From the NCBI RefSeq assembly GCF_009707485.1, contig NZ_CP046121.1, forward strand, positions 2,108,001 through 2,172,000: DNA of 64,000 bases, given 5' to 3'. Positions 19,082-30,588 of this stretch are shown one piece after another. The position numbers and the translations under genes were made by a program. The stretch is from Nostocoides sp. HKS02 (GTDB lineage: Bacteria; Actinomycetota; Actinomycetes; Actinomycetales; Dermatophilaceae). Every line of letters starts with the position of its first letter. Within the stretch, counting starts at the first letter, position 1. Below the pieces are notes generated by a model. It was not told where the DNA came from. It made no database searches and was given only the letters and a program-made list of their open reading frames with translations.

Positions 19082-19981
19082 TCAGAGGGCCGGGAGGCCG
19101 TCCTCGAGGTATGCCGTCGGGCCGGCGTGCGCGGAGAGGAACGCGAGCAGCCGCTGGTTGTACGGCGCCACGCGTCGCTCCCAGTCCTCCTCGGACGCGA
19201 AGTGGATGGCGCGAATCTCCCTGTGCTCCAATGTCGCTCGGGTCAGGAGGTCGACCGGGGCGATGCCGAGGTCGAAGACGAACACGGTGGCGTCCGCCCA
19301 GCCTCGCCACGGCGGCAACCAGTTGACCGCGAGCAGACCCCGCACCTCGACCTCGATCCCGAGCTCCTCGCGCACCTCGCGCGCGACGCACTGGGCCGGT
19401 GACTCCAGGGGGTCGACGACCCCACCCGGGAGGTCCCACTCCGCCTTGTAGGTGAGTTCGCAGAGCAGCACCCGTCCACTCGTGTCGCGCAGGACGCCCT
19501 GGGCAATGGCGCGCTTGGTCGGCAGCGAGGAGTTCAGGAGGGCGATGAAGCCCTCTCGGCTGTCGGGGTGGTCGTCATCACGCAATCGCGCGAACACGAC
19601 GGTGTCCTTGCGACGCCCCCCGGGCGCCAGGGCGCCACGAGCGATGCCTTCGCGGAGCAGCCCCGCACGGAGCGCCGCCCGTATGCCGTCGTGGTCGTCG
19701 CCCTCGACGCGCGCCTCGACGCGGTCCAGGCCCAAGGTGTCGAACCCCCAGGTGATCGCGAGCCGAAGGGCTCGCTCGACGATGCCGACGGCGCGGTACT
19801 CGGGCACCACGGCCCACACCAGGTCGGCGTCACCCAGACCGTCGTCGAGCAGCTCGACCCGCCCGACCTGTTCGCCCTGCCAGCGCAGCACGAACGCGCC
19901 GGGGTCGCCGTCGACGGCGACGAGTGCCACGTCACCGTCACTCAGCAGCAGTTCGCGGTCGTCGGCAGCGGATTCGGGCAT
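19082..19981 (-). CDS. GNAT acetyltransferase-Nudix hydrolase fusion
   Basis: A 299-residue two-domain protein. Residues 1-130 resemble a GNAT N-acetyltransferase of the RimJ/RimL type (VVPEYRAVGIVERALRLAITWG, RVEARVEGDDHDGIRAALRAG). Residues 150-285 form a Nudix domain whose box reads GGVVDPLESPAQCVAREVRE plus ELGIEV; the usual Gly-Glu at box positions 6-7 is Leu-Glu, so activity should be checked. The substrate of either half is unknown. The ATG has no ribosome-binding site, but TAGCGT ends six bases upstream, suggesting a leaderless mRNA. Confidence 0.82.
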   Translation of the reverse strand: MPESAADDRELLLSDGDVALVAVDGDPGAFVLRWQGEQVGRVELLDDGLGDADLVWAVVPEYRAVGIVERALRLAITWGFDTLGLDRVEARVEGDDHDGIRAALRAGLLREGIARGALAPGGRRKDTVVFARLRDDDHPDSREGFIALLNSSLPTKRAIAQGVLRDTSGRVLLCELTYKAEWDLPGGVVDPLESPAQCVAREVREELGIEVEVRGLLAVNWLPPWRGWADATVFVFDLGIAPVDLLTRATLEHREIRAIHFASEEDWERRVAPYNQRLLAFLSAHAGPTAYLEDGLPAL

Positions 19982-20022
19982 GTCGTGACGCTATCGGGGA
20001 CGAGTTGTCGGTGGGTGCTGGC

Positions 20023-21219
20023 ATGGTCCTGGTCATGGAACTCGTGGTGACTCTGCTGGTGGGGCTGGTCCTGGGCACCGTCGTCGGCCTGTGGGTGGCG
20101 CGGGCATCGGGTGCGGCTGCTCTCGCCGCGACCCGCACCGAGGCAGACCTCCTTCGCGAGCGCGTGGTCGACCTCGAGGCGGCGGTCGCCGACGACGCCC
20201 AGACCGCAGCCGCCCTGGCCCCGCTGCGCGACACCCTCATCCGGGTCGAACAGCAGGTGGGGGTGCTGGAGCGTGACCGCACGAGCCAGTTCGCGGCGCT
20301 CGAGACCACCATCGCGGCCGTGCGGGAGTCCACAGCCACCCTGGGCCGACAGACCCAGTCGCTCGCGGGGTCGCTCAACTCCTCCACTGTCCGCGGCGCC
20401 TGGGGTGAGGTCCAGCTGCGGCGGGTGCTGGAGCACGCCGGCCTGCTCGCCCGGTGCGACTTCGACGAGCAGGTGAGCCGGGTGAGCCGCCACCAGCGCC
20501 AGGTGCGGCCCGACGTCGTGGTCCGCCTGCCGGGCGACAAGTACCTCGTCGTCGACTCCAAAGCCCCGATGGGCGCCTTCCTCGCGGCCCAGGCCGACGA
20601 CCTGCCGGGTGCCCAGCGCAGCCAGCTCCTGCGTGACCACGCGGCATCCCTGAAGTCCCACGTCATGTCGCTGGCGGCCAAGGACTACTGGTCCGCCTTC
20701 GCGAACTCTCCCGAGATGGTCGTCTGCTTCGTGCCCAGCGACGCCATGTTGGCCGCGGCCCTGGCGAGCGACCCCGCGCTGCACGAGGACGCGATGGCTC
20801 GCCGGGTGGTCCTGGTCGGCCCCGGGGCCTTGCTGGCCTTGCTGCGCACTGTCGCGTTCACCTGGCAGCAGGACGCCCTGACCGCGCACGCCCAAGAGGT
20901 CATGCGCCTCGGCCGCGACCTCTACGACCGGCTCGGCACCCTCGGCTCGCACACCACGCGCATGGGCACGGCCCTGCAGCGCTCGGTCGAGGCCTACAAC
21001 CAGATGGTCGGGGCCCTGGAGTCCCGGGTCCTCGTCGCCGCCCGGCGCATGCACGAGGCCGGGGTGGTCGAGCACCCCCTGGCCGTTCCCGCGCCGGTCG
21101 AGGTCGGCCCCCGGGTGCTGACGGCCATGGAGCTCATTGAGGCGGCTACGGCCGACGAGGCCAGGCCCGAGCTCGACCTCGAGGCACCAGCCACCGAGCG
21201 GGACCGGTCGACGGCCTAG
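20023..21219 (+). CDS. rmuC: DNA recombination protein RmuC
   Basis: About 398 residues. It has an N-terminal membrane helix (MELVVTLLVGLVLGTVVGLWVA), a coiled-coil segment (about 35-120, heptad-like Leu/Ala/Glu), then the RmuC nuclease-fold domain with SSTVRGAWGEVQLRRVLEHA and DKYLVVDSKAPMGAFL. RmuC limits inversions and rearrangements at repeats in E. coli. ATGs lie at 20023 and 20035; both give the same hydrophobic start and I cannot decide firmly. Confidence 0.88.
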   Translation: MVLVMELVVTLLVGLVLGTVVGLWVARASGAAALAATRTEADLLRERVVDLEAAVADDAQTAAALAPLRDTLIRVEQQVGVLERDRTSQFAALETTIAAVRESTATLGRQTQSLAGSLNSSTVRGAWGEVQLRRVLEHAGLLARCDFDEQVSRVSRHQRQVRPDVVVRLPGDKYLVVDSKAPMGAFLAAQADDLPGAQRSQLLRDHAASLKSHVMSLAAKDYWSAFANSPEMVVCFVPSDAMLAAALASDPALHEDAMARRVVLVGPGALLALLRTVAFTWQQDALTAHAQEVMRLGRDLYDRLGTLGSHTTRMGTALQRSVEAYNQMVGALESRVLVAARRMHEAGVVEHPLAVPAPVEVGPRVLTAMELIEAATADEARPELDLEAPATERDRSTA

Positions 21220-21232
21220 GCCGACCCTGGCC

Positions 21233-22246
21233 TCAGTGCAGCGAGCCGGCTTCCTCGAACGACGCGTCGTGGCGCATCTTGTCCGAGAGTCCTCGCGCCT
21301 TGAGGTCGCGGCGGATCTCGTTCGGCAGGGAGAACAGCAGACTCTCCTCGGCCGCCACCACGGGAGCGACATCCCCGTAGCCGCGCTCGGCGAGATAGGT
21401 CAGCACATCGCGGACGAGCACCTCGGGCACCGACGCGCCCGAGGTCACCCCGACCGTGGTGACGCCCTCGAGCCAGGACTCCTCGATCTCATCGGCGTAG
21501 TCCACGAGGTGGCCCGCCTTGGCACCGTGCTCGAGCGCGACCTCGACGAGGCGCACCGAGTTCGACGAGTTGCGCGAGCCGACCACGATCATCAGCTCGG
21601 TCTCGGCCGCCATCTGCTTGACCGCGAGCTGGCGGTTCTGGGTGGCGTAGCAGATGTCGTCGCTCGGCGGGTCCTGGAGGGCGGGGAACCGCTCACGCAG
21701 CCTGCGCACCGTCTCCATCGTCTCGTCCACCGACAACGTGGTCTGCGACAGCCAGACGACCTTCTGCGGGTCGCGCACCGTGACGTTGGGAACGTCATCC
21801 GGGCCGTCGACGAGCGTGATGTGGTCGGGGGCCTCACCCGAGGTCCCCACGACCTCCTCGTGCCCCTCGTGCCCGATGAGGAGGATGTCGAACTCGTCGT
21901 TGGCGAACCGCACCGCCTCACGGTGCACCTTGGTCACCAGGGGGCAGGTGGCGTCGATGGTCTTGAGGCTGAGCGCCTTGGCCTCCTCGTGCACCACCGG
22001 AGCCACTCCGTGTGCCGAGAAGATCACCGTCGCACCCTCGGGGACCTCGTCGGTCTCCTCGACGAAGATCGCGCCCCGCTTCTCCAGCGTGGTCACGACG
22101 TGCTTGTTGTGCACGATCTCCTTGCGGACGTAGACCGGCGGCCCGTAGAGCTCGAGAGCCTTCTCGACCGTGACGACCGCCCGGTCCACCCCCGCGCAGT
22201 ATCCACGCGGAGCAGCCAGGAGCACTCGTTTGGTCGGTTCAGTCAT
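21233..22246 (-). CDS. ispH: 4-hydroxy-3-methylbut-2-enyl diphosphate reductase
   Basis: A 337-residue LytB/IspH enzyme, the last step of the MEP isoprenoid pathway, making IPP and DMAPP. The three conserved Cys that hold the iron-sulfur cluster are present in [23 protein letters not shown] and [11 protein letters not shown]. The ATG at 22246 gives the normal N-terminus; the open frame before it was ignored. It is divergent from xseA with 58 bp between the starts. Confidence 0.95.
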   Translation of the reverse strand: MTEPTKRVLLAAPRGYCAGVDRAVVTVEKALELYGPPVYVRKEIVHNKHVVTTLEKRGAIFVEETDEVPEGATVIFSAHGVAPVVHEEAKALSLKTIDATCPLVTKVHREAVRFANDEFDILLIGHEGHEEVVGTSGEAPDHITLVDGPDDVPNVTVRDPQKVVWLSQTTLSVDETMETVRRLRERFPALQDPPSDDICYATQNRQLAVKQMAAETELMIVVGSRNSSNSVRLVEVALEHGAKAGHLVDYADEIEESWLEGVTTVGVTSGASVPEVLVRDVLTYLAERGYGDVAPVVAAEESLLFSLPNEIRRDLKARGLSDKMRHDASFEEAGSLH

Positions 22247-22304
22247 GCCCCCATCGTAAGTTGTGCCGAGTCCGGCAGACGCCGCCACCTCCTAGAGTGA
22301 TCTC

Positions 22305-23556
22305 GTGAGCGTCCCTGACCAGCCGTCTTCGTTGCCCGAGCGGGCCGGCGACACCACGGCGGAGCACCCGTGGCCGGTGCGCCTGCTCAGCATGAAGATC
22401 GCCGACTACGTCGAGAAGATGTCCGTCCTCTGGGTCGAGGGCCAGGTGGTCCAGCTGACGCGGCGCCCGGGCCAGCGCACGGCATACCTCACCCTGCGCG
22501 ACGCGGACGTCGACATGTCCCTGTCGGTCGCGATCCAGACCAACGCCCTCGACGCCATGCCCACCCAGCTGGTCCAGGGCGCGCGGGTGGTCCTGCAGGC
22601 CAAGCCGGTGTTCTGGACCCAGCGCGGGTCGCTCATGCTCGACGCCCGCCAGATCCGCCCGGTCGGCGTCGGCGAGCTTGTTGGCCCGCGTCGAGCACCT
22701 CAAGCGCACGCTGGCCTCCGAGGGACTGTTCGACGCCGACCGCAAGCGCCCGCTGCCCTTCCTGCCGCGCACCGTCGGCCTCATCTGCGGGCGCGCCGGC
22801 GCGGCCGAGAAGGACGTCGTCGAGAACGCCCGCCGCCGCTGGCCCACGGTGCGCTTCGCGATCCGCGAGGTCGCGGTCCAGGGCAGCGCCGCCGTGGCAG
22901 AGGTCATGGCAGCACTCGCCGAGCTCGACCAGCTCGCCGAGGTCGACGTCATCGTCATCGCGCGCGGTGGTGGCTCGGTCGAGGACCTCCTGCCGTTCAG
23001 CAACGAGGCCCTCCTGCGAGCCGTCGCGGCCGCACGCACCCCCGTCGTGTCCGCGATCGGGCACGACGTCGACACGCCGCTGCTCGACCACGTCGCCGAC
23101 TGGCGCGCGTCGACCCCGACCGACGCCGGCAAGGCCGTGGTGCCCGACGCGCGCGCCGAGCGGCACGGCATCCAGGGCGCCCGCCAACGCGGACGGCGGG
23201 CCGTCCGTGGTCGCCTCGACGCCGAGCGACGACACCTCGTGGCGCTGCGTTCGCGCCCGGTCATGGCCCACCCGGCGGCGATGATCGATGCCCGGCGCCT
23301 CGAGCTCGACGCCCTCACCGACCGCGCGCGACGCCGGGTCCTGGGTGCGGTGCACCGCGCCGCCGACCAGATCGGCCACCTGCGCACGCAGGTGCGCTCC
23401 CTGTCGCCGCAGTCCACCCTCGAACGGGGGTATGCAGTGGTGCAGCAGCGAGACGGCCGCATCGTCACCGACCAGGCGCAGGTCGAGGTGGACGAGCTGT
23501 TGCGGGTGCGCGTGGCACGCGGGGACTTCGCGGCCCGTGTCGCCGGCTTGGCTTAG
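22305..23556 (+). CDS. xseA: Exodeoxyribonuclease VII large subunit, frameshifted in this sequence
   Basis: Two frames join to a normal ~416-residue XseA. The first frame carries the N-terminal OB-fold (KIADYVEKMSVLWVEGQVVQ, LTLRDADVDMSLSV) up to RPVGVGEL. The second continues LARVEHLKRTLASEGLFDAD and the catalytic region IARGGGSVEDLLPFSNEALL through the C-terminal ERGYAVVQ. One surplus T at about 22678 (GAGCTTGTTGG, where GAGCTGTTGG keeps the frame) explains the break. XseA with XseB degrades single-stranded DNA from both ends. TAGAGT five bases before the GTG suggests a leaderless start. xseB follows after 10 bp. Confidence 0.87.
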
Positions 23557-23566
23557 GGTGACGCCC

Positions 23567-23812
23567 ATGGCGAAGGCTCAGCAGGGTGCGGACTCGACCA
23601 GCCCCGACGACGGCCTCGGCGACGTCGCCGAGCTGTCCTACGAGCAGGCCCGGGACGAGCTCATCGCGATCGTGAGCCAGCTCGAGGGTGGCCAGCTTGG
23701 CCTCGAGGAGAGCATGCGCCTCTGGCGTCGTGGTGAGGTCCTGGCGGCGCACTGCAGCACCTGGCTCGACGGCGCCGAGGCGGCGCTCACCGAGGGTGAC
23801 GAGGCGGACTGA
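23567..23812 (+). CDS. xseB: Exodeoxyribonuclease VII small subunit
   Basis: An 81-residue protein with the family core LSYEQARDELIAIVSQLEGG and LGLEESMRLWRRGEVLAAHC, followed by an acidic tail. The small subunits form the long helical arms that cap XseA. It lies 10 bp after xseA. TAGGGT, which contains the xseA stop codon, sits seven bases before the ATG and could act as a -10 for a separate leaderless mRNA. The gene ends three bases from the converging DUF4245 gene. Confidence 0.93.
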   Translation: MAKAQQGADSTSPDDGLGDVAELSYEQARDELIAIVSQLEGGQLGLEESMRLWRRGEVLAAHCSTWLDGAEAALTEGDEAD

Positions 23813-23815
23813 GCC

Positions 23816-24374
23816 TCAGGAGGTGGGCGCGGGCCGCAGTGCCGCGGCAAAGGTCGCGAGCTCGTCGAACGTCCCGGTGCCGGTGATGATCGTGGTCAGG
23901 TCCTTGGCGCTCGCCGCCTTGGCGACCAAGCTTGTTCTGCACCTTGCCGTCGCGCACGTAGGTCGTCCAGGTCCGGCCACCGGCCTGACGCTCACCGGTG
24001 ATCCGCGCCCGGTTGGTCTCCGCCGCGATCCACAGGGCGGACGGGCCCTGGGTCTGCTCGATCGCCACGTAGTTCCCGGTGGGCGACAGGTACCCCGCGT
24101 GCCAAGTCATGAAGCCGTCCGTGGAGCGGACGTAGCGCACGCTGGTGGCCTTCCAGCCGTCTGGCAGGCCCACGGGGCGCTCGATCGGCCAGCCGCTCTC
24201 CTTGGCGATCTCGACCGAGGCGCCGGCGACGTCGACCGGGGGCTGGGACACCGTGTTGACGCGCGGGACGATCGCGATGAGCCCCACCACGATCACGCCG
24301 ATCACCAGCAGGGACCGGATCATGTTGGCCACTGATCCGTTGGCGTAGGAACTGCGGGGCGCGGGCGTGCTCAC
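23816..24374 (-). CDS. DUF4245 family membrane-anchored protein, frameshifted in this sequence
   Basis: About 185 residues when two frames are joined. One N-terminal membrane helix (IRSLLVIGVIVVGLIAIVP, about 20-38) precedes an extracellular domain with VEIAKESGWPIERP and GYLSPTGNYVAIEQTQGP, typical of DUF4245. After KVQNKL the frame breaks, and the ending TIITGTGTFDELATFAAALR is read in another frame. One surplus T in AAGCTTGG (about 23930) explains this. Function unknown; the family is actinobacterial and often lies beside glpX and xseB, as here. Start is GTG 24374. Confidence 0.75.
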
Positions 24375-24484
24375 AGGCCCATCGTCCCTGACGGACACCG
24401 CCCGGCGCCAACTGCCCCTGCCACCGATAGGCTCAGAGCCTCTCATCAGACCCGCTCACCCGCCGACGCGTGAAGGATCGATGC

Positions 24485-25552
24485 ATGTCCGAGCAGCACC
24501 TCCCCTCTTCCCTGCGCGTGGGAGTCGAGGCCCCCGACCGCAACCTCGCCCTCGAGCTGGTCCGAGTCACCGAGGCGGCCGCCATGGCCGGTGGGCGCTG
24601 GGTCGGGCGAGGTGACAAGAACGGCGCCGACGGTGCGGCCGTCGAGGCGATGCGCACCCTCATCTCAACCGTGTCGATGAAGGGCGTCGTCGTCATCGGC
24701 GAGGGTGAGAAGGACGACGCGCCGATGCTCTACAACGGCGAGGAGGTGGGCGACGGCAACGGCCCGGAGTGCGATGTCGCAGTCGACCCCATCGACGGCA
24801 CGACGCTGACGGCCAAGGGCCAGTCCAACGCCGTCTCGGTGTTGGCGGTCGCCGACCGGGGCAGCATGTACGACCCGTCCGCGGTCTTCTACATGGACAA
24901 GCTGGTCACCGGGCCCGAGGCCGCCGACGTGGTCGACATCCGGCTGCCGGTGGCCGAGAACATCAAGCGGATCGCCAAGGCCAAGCACCAGACCGTCGAG
25001 GACGTCACCGTCGTCATGCTCGACCGTCCACGCCACCAGCAGCTCGCGAGCGAGGTCCGTGCGGCGGGGGCCCGGCTCCGCTTCATCTCCGACGGCGACG
25101 TCGCGGGTGCCATCATGGCCGCCCGGGACGACACCGGCATCGACCTGCTGCTGGGCATCGGCGGCACACCCGAGGGCATCATCACGGCCTGCGCCATCAA
25201 GTGCACCGGCGGCGTGATCCAGGGACGCCTCTGGCCCCAGGACGACGACGAGCGCCAACGCGCCGTCGATGCCGGCCACGACCTCGACCGCGTGCTCTCG
25301 ACCGACGACCTCGTGCGCGGCGAGAACTGCTTCTTCGTCGCCACGGGTATCACCGACGGTGAGCTGCTGCGGGGGGTGCGGTACCGCGCGGGCGGTGTCA
25401 CCACCCATTCACTCGTCATGCGCTCCAAGTCCGGCACCATCCGGCTCATCGAGAGCCATCACCAGCTGTCCAAGCTGCGGGCCTACTCGTCCATCGACTT
25501 CGACCACGCGGGCTCGGCGGGGCACTCGGGCTCGGCGGGGACCGCGTCGTGA
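24485..25552 (+). CDS. glpX: Class II fructose-1,6-bisphosphatase
   Basis: A 355-residue GlpX enzyme that dephosphorylates fructose-1,6-bisphosphate in gluconeogenesis; in many actinobacteria it is the only FBPase. Metal and substrate motifs are clear: [32 protein letters not shown], and [16 protein letters not shown] 24485 has AAGGA eight bases upstream; an ATG at 24470 is less likely. The last ~20 residues are a repetitive Gly/Ser/His tail. Its stop overlaps the GTG of the next gene. Confidence 0.94.
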   Translation: MSEQHLPSSLRVGVEAPDRNLALELVRVTEAAAMAGGRWVGRGDKNGADGAAVEAMRTLISTVSMKGVVVIGEGEKDDAPMLYNGEEVGDGNGPECDVAVDPIDGTTLTAKGQSNAVSVLAVADRGSMYDPSAVFYMDKLVTGPEAADVVDIRLPVAENIKRIAKAKHQTVEDVTVVMLDRPRHQQLASEVRAAGARLRFISDGDVAGAIMAARDDTGIDLLLGIGGTPEGIITACAIKCTGGVIQGRLWPQDDDERQRAVDAGHDLDRVLSTDDLVRGENCFFVATGITDGELLRGVRYRAGGVTTHSLVMRSKSGTIRLIESHHQLSKLRAYSSIDFDHAGSAGHSGSAGTAS

Positions 25553-26466
25553 GCCCGCGGCTACTCGTCATCGGCGAGGCGCTGGTCGACATCGTCACCG
25601 ACGCCCAGGGCGAGCGGTCCGAACACGTGGGCGGCAGCCCGGCCAACGTGGCCGTCGGCCTGGCCCGCCTCGACCACCTCGTCGACTTCGCCTCCTGCCT
25701 TGGCCGCGACGAGCGTGGCGAGCGCATCAGTGCCCACCTCACCCGCCACGGCGTGCACGTCCTGCCAGAGAGCTTCGGCGAGGCCCCCACCTCCACCGCG
25801 CTGGCGGTGCTCGACCACTCGGGTGCGGCGACCTACGAGTTCGACCTGCACTGGGACCTCCCCCCGATCCGCCTGCCCGAGGGCACCGCCCACATCCACA
25901 CCGGCTCGATCGGCACCGTGCTGACCCCTGGCGCCGAGAGCGTCACGAGCGCCCTGCAGGACGTCCGCGCCCAGGGCACGGTCTCCTACGACCCCAACAT
26001 CCGCCCCGGCATCATGGGTGACCTCGACGCCGTGCGCGTTCGCGTCGAAGAGCTCGTGGCGCTCAGCGATGTCGTCAAGGCGAGCGAGGACGACCTCGCC
26101 CTGCTGTATGCCGACCAGTCACCGCAGGACGTGATGGCCCACTGGGTGGGCCTGGGCGCCGCGCTGACCGTGGTCACCCTGGGCGCAGACGGCGTGATGT
26201 TCCGGGTGTGCGGCGACGAGACCGTGAAGAACGCTCCGACCCGCGCCGAGCAGGTCGTCGACACCGTCGGCGCCGGCGACTCGTTCATGGCGGGGCTGGT
26301 GTCGGGGCTCGTGGTCGTGGGCCTGCTCGGGGGACCCGATGCACGGGCTCGGTTGCGGGCAGCGACACTGGAGGACGTCGAGCCGGCGGTCTCGCGCGGC
26401 CTGTCCACGAGCGGGGTGACCGTCGGCAAGGCCGGCGCCTACGCCCCCAGCCTCGACGAGCTGTAG
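25549..26466 (+). CDS. PfkB-family carbohydrate kinase (fructokinase/ribokinase-like)
   Basis: A 305-residue kinase. The N-terminal substrate site [14 protein letters not shown] (about 26-39) and the C-terminal [13 protein letters not shown] with the catalytic Asp (about 240-252) define the PfkB family. Sugar specificity cannot be read, but fructokinase-type is plausible next to a fructose-bisphosphatase. The GTG start overlaps the glpX stop by four bases (GTGA), so the two are translationally coupled. Confidence 0.88.
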   Translation: MSPRLLVIGEALVDIVTDAQGERSEHVGGSPANVAVGLARLDHLVDFASCLGRDERGERISAHLTRHGVHVLPESFGEAPTSTALAVLDHSGAATYEFDLHWDLPPIRLPEGTAHIHTGSIGTVLTPGAESVTSALQDVRAQGTVSYDPNIRPGIMGDLDAVRVRVEELVALSDVVKASEDDLALLYADQSPQDVMAHWVGLGAALTVVTLGADGVMFRVCGDETVKNAPTRAEQVVDTVGAGDSFMAGLVSGLVVVGLLGGPDARARLRAATLEDVEPAVSRGLSTSGVTVGKAGAYAPSLDEL

Positions 26467-26514
26467 AAGACCCGGGCCACTGCCCGACCGTGAACGAAGG
26501 AGCCTTGCGAGTCC

Positions 26515-28248
<1,734 letters not shown>

Positions 28249-28252
<4 letters not shown>

Positions 28253-28764
28253 GCGAGAACGCTACTCCCCCACAAGGATTCGACGACCTGCTGGCGGCCA
28301 ACCAGACCTTCGCCGCCACGTTCACGTCCGGTGGCTTCGACGGCATCGCGCATCGTGGGGTGGCCGTGGTGACGTGCATGGACTCGCGCATCGACCCGTT
28401 GCGGATGCTCGGCCTGTCGCCGGGTGACGCAAAGATCTTCCGCAACCCCGGCGGCCGTATCACCTCGGCCGCGCTGGAGGCCCTGGTCCTCGGCGTGCAC
28501 CTGCTCAATGTCCAGCGCATCCTCATCGTGCCGCACACGCGGTGCGCGATGACGAAGTACACCGAGCCCGAGCTCCGCGAGAAGATCGGCGAGCTCGCCG
28601 GTCAGGATGCCTCGTGGCAGGGCTTCCATGTCATCGCCGACCAGAACGTCGCCCTGCGCCAGGACGTCGCCGCGGTGCGCTCCCATCCGCTGATCCCGGA
28701 GCGAGTGGCCGTCGGCGGCTTCCTCTACGACGTCGACAGCGGGCTGCTCGACCGGGTGGTCTAA
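28249..28764 (+). CDS. Beta-class carbonic anhydrase
   Basis: A 171-residue enzyme. TCMDSRIDP carries the zinc Cys and the Asp-Arg dyad, and HTRCAM the zinc His and second Cys. The usual HTDCG is HTRCAM here, a variant I believe is normal for a subgroup of short actinobacterial enzymes. It hydrates CO2 in the cytoplasm, supplying bicarbonate for carboxylations. The GTG start overlaps the fumarase stop, placing it in the glpX-PfkB-fumarase transcript. Confidence 0.88.
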
Positions 28765-28780
28765 GCAGCCCGCTGGGTGC

Positions 28781-28850
28781 GTCAGCCTGGGTCAGCCCGG
28801 GCCAGCCCTCGTCAGCCCGGGTCACTCCTCGTCAGGCCTGATCAGCCGAG
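28781..28850. repeat. Seven tandem 10-bp imperfect repeats
   Basis: Units resembling GTCAGCCCGG are repeated head to tail with an exact 10-bp period: GTCAGCCTGG, GTCAGCCCGG, GCCAGCCCTC, GTCAGCCCGG, GTCACTCCTC, GTCAGGCCTG, ATCAGCCGAG. They fill the gap between the converging carbonic anhydrase and ohr genes and run into the last ohr codons. Confidence 0.75.
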
Positions 28851-29264
28851 CGTGACGGTGACGTCGATGTTGCCGCGGGTGGCCTTGGAGTACGGGCAGC
28901 GCTCGTGCGCCGCGTCCAGGACCTTCTGGGCAGCGCCTGCCTCGACGCCGGGAAGCGTCGCGGTGAGGGCGACGGCGAGGCCCACCCCGGTGTCGGTGCG
29001 ACCCAGCGTCACCTCGGCGGTGACGGTCGACTCCGAGAGGTCCAGGCCGGTGGCCTGGCCCACGCTGAGGATCGCGTTGCCGAAGCACGCGGCGTACCCG
29101 GCGGCGAACAGCGACTCGGGGTTGGCCTTGGGGTTGGTCTTGCTCCCCGGCTTGCCGAGCTCGAGGTCGATGACCCCGTCCTCGGTGGTCACGTGCCCAC
29201 CGCGCCCGCCCTTGGCGGTCGCGGCAACGGCATACAGGGACTCGGTCAGGGACTCGTGGGGCAT
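28842..29264 (-). CDS. ohr: Organic hydroperoxide resistance protein Ohr
   Basis: A 140-residue OsmC/Ohr-family thiol peroxidase. The two reactive Cys are in AAGYAACFGNAI (about 57-68) and ERCPYSKATRGN (about 122-133), and the N-terminal YAVAATAKGGRGG is typical. It reduces organic hydroperoxides with a dithiol cofactor. ATG 29264 gives the family N-terminus; the upstream open frame is spurious. No OhrR-type regulator is adjacent. Confidence 0.92.
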   Translation of the reverse strand: MPHESLTESLYAVAATAKGGRGGHVTTEDGVIDLELGKPGSKTNPKANPESLFAAGYAACFGNAILSVGQATGLDLSESTVTAEVTLGRTDTGVGLAVALTATLPGVEAGAAQKVLDAAHERCPYSKATRGNIDVTVTLG

Positions 29265-29367
29265 CAGATTCCTTGGGGGGAGGCGCATGGGGTACTTCCG
29301 TCTCAACCGCGCGACCGGCTTCAGGATTCCGGGCTGGCGCGTGGCGTGGCCCACGTAGGCTGGCGGC

Positions 29368-30564
29368 ATGGGGCAGGCGGAGCGCCAGATCGTCATCGGG
29401 GGCGGCATCATCGGGTTGGCCGTGGCCGACCGGCTGCTCCGTGACCAGCCCGCTGCGCACGTGACGGTGGTCGAGAAGGAGCCCGCCTGGGCGACCCACC
29501 AGACCGGGCGCAACAGCGGGGTGATCCACTCGGGGCTGTACTACGCACCCGGCTCGAAGAAGGCCCTCATGTGCCGCGCCGGCGCCGCCTCGATGGTGGC
29601 CTTCGCCGAGCAGGAGGGGATCCCCCACGAGATCTGCGGCAAGCTCGTCGTGGCGACCGACCGGGCCGAGCTGCCGGGTCTGGCCAAGTTAGGTGACCGG
29701 GGTCGAGCCAACGGGCTGACGGTGACCGAGCTCTCGGGCGCGCAGGCACGCGAGTACGAGCCCCACGTCGCGGCACTCGCGGCGCTGCACGTCCCCAGCA
29801 CGGGGATCATCGACTACGGCGAGGTCTGCCGGGCGTTCGTGCGGCGTCTCGAGGCAGCAGGCGCCACGTTGCTGCTCGGCGCCGAGGTACTCGGTTCGAC
29901 CCCGTCGGGGGCCGGCAGCGTCCTCCACACGACCCGCGGCGACCTCACCGCCGAGCGCGTCGTGGCGTGCGCCGGTCTGCACGCCGACGAGGTCGCCCGC
30001 CGCCTCGGCCATGAGCCGTCCGCGCGGATCATCCCCTTTCGCGGCGAGTACTTCGAGCTGGTGCCGGAGGCCACCCACCTGGTGCGCAACCTCGTCTACC
30101 CCGTGCCCGACCCGAGCTTTCCGTTCCTCGGTGTCCATCTGACCCGGGGGATCGGCGGGCACGTCCATGCCGGGCCCAACGCGGTGCTCGCCTTCGCGCG
30201 TGAGGGGTACGACTGGCGCACGGTCGACGGTCACGACCTGCGCGGCACCCTGGGCTACCCCGGTTTCTGGCGGCTCGCCGGGCGGCACTACCGCGAGGGG
30301 GCGCGGGAGGTGGCCCGGTCGGCGTCGCGGCACCTGTTCGGTGCCAGCCTGCGCAGACTGGTGCCCGCGGTCCGCGACGAACACCTCACGCCGGCTCCGG
30401 CCGGGGTCCGAGCACAGGCGGTGCGGCGAGACGGCAGCCTCGTCGACGACTTCCTCATCGAGCGCTCGGGGAACGTCGTGCACGTCCTCAACGCACCCTC
30501 GCCCGCGGCCACCAGCGCGTTGGAGATCGCGCGCCACGTCGCGTCCCTGCTCGCCACCCCGTGA
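29368..30564 (+). CDS. lhgO: L-2-hydroxyglutarate oxidase/dehydrogenase-like FAD enzyme
   Basis: A 398-residue DAO-family flavoprotein. The N-terminal dinucleotide-binding motif is GGGIIGLAVADRLL (about residues 11-24). THQTGRNSGVIHSGLYY (about 49-65) is the signature of LhgO/L2HGDH, and LPFRGEYFELVPE-like and FPFLGVHLTRGIGG segments follow the same pattern. It oxidises L-2-hydroxyglutarate to 2-oxoglutarate, passing electrons to quinone in E. coli. TAGGCT ends six bases before the ATG and no ribosome-binding site is seen, so it is probably leaderless. Confidence 0.86.
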   Translation: MGQAERQIVIGGGIIGLAVADRLLRDQPAAHVTVVEKEPAWATHQTGRNSGVIHSGLYYAPGSKKALMCRAGAASMVAFAEQEGIPHEICGKLVVATDRAELPGLAKLGDRGRANGLTVTELSGAQAREYEPHVAALAALHVPSTGIIDYGEVCRAFVRRLEAAGATLLLGAEVLGSTPSGAGSVLHTTRGDLTAERVVACAGLHADEVARRLGHEPSARIIPFRGEYFELVPEATHLVRNLVYPVPDPSFPFLGVHLTRGIGGHVHAGPNAVLAFAREGYDWRTVDGHDLRGTLGYPGFWRLAGRHYREGAREVARSASRHLFGASLRRLVPAVRDEHLTPAPAGVRAQAVRRDGSLVDDFLIERSGNVVHVLNAPSPAATSALEIARHVASLLATP

Positions 30565-30588
30565 GGTATGCCGGGTGGCCGGCGAGCA

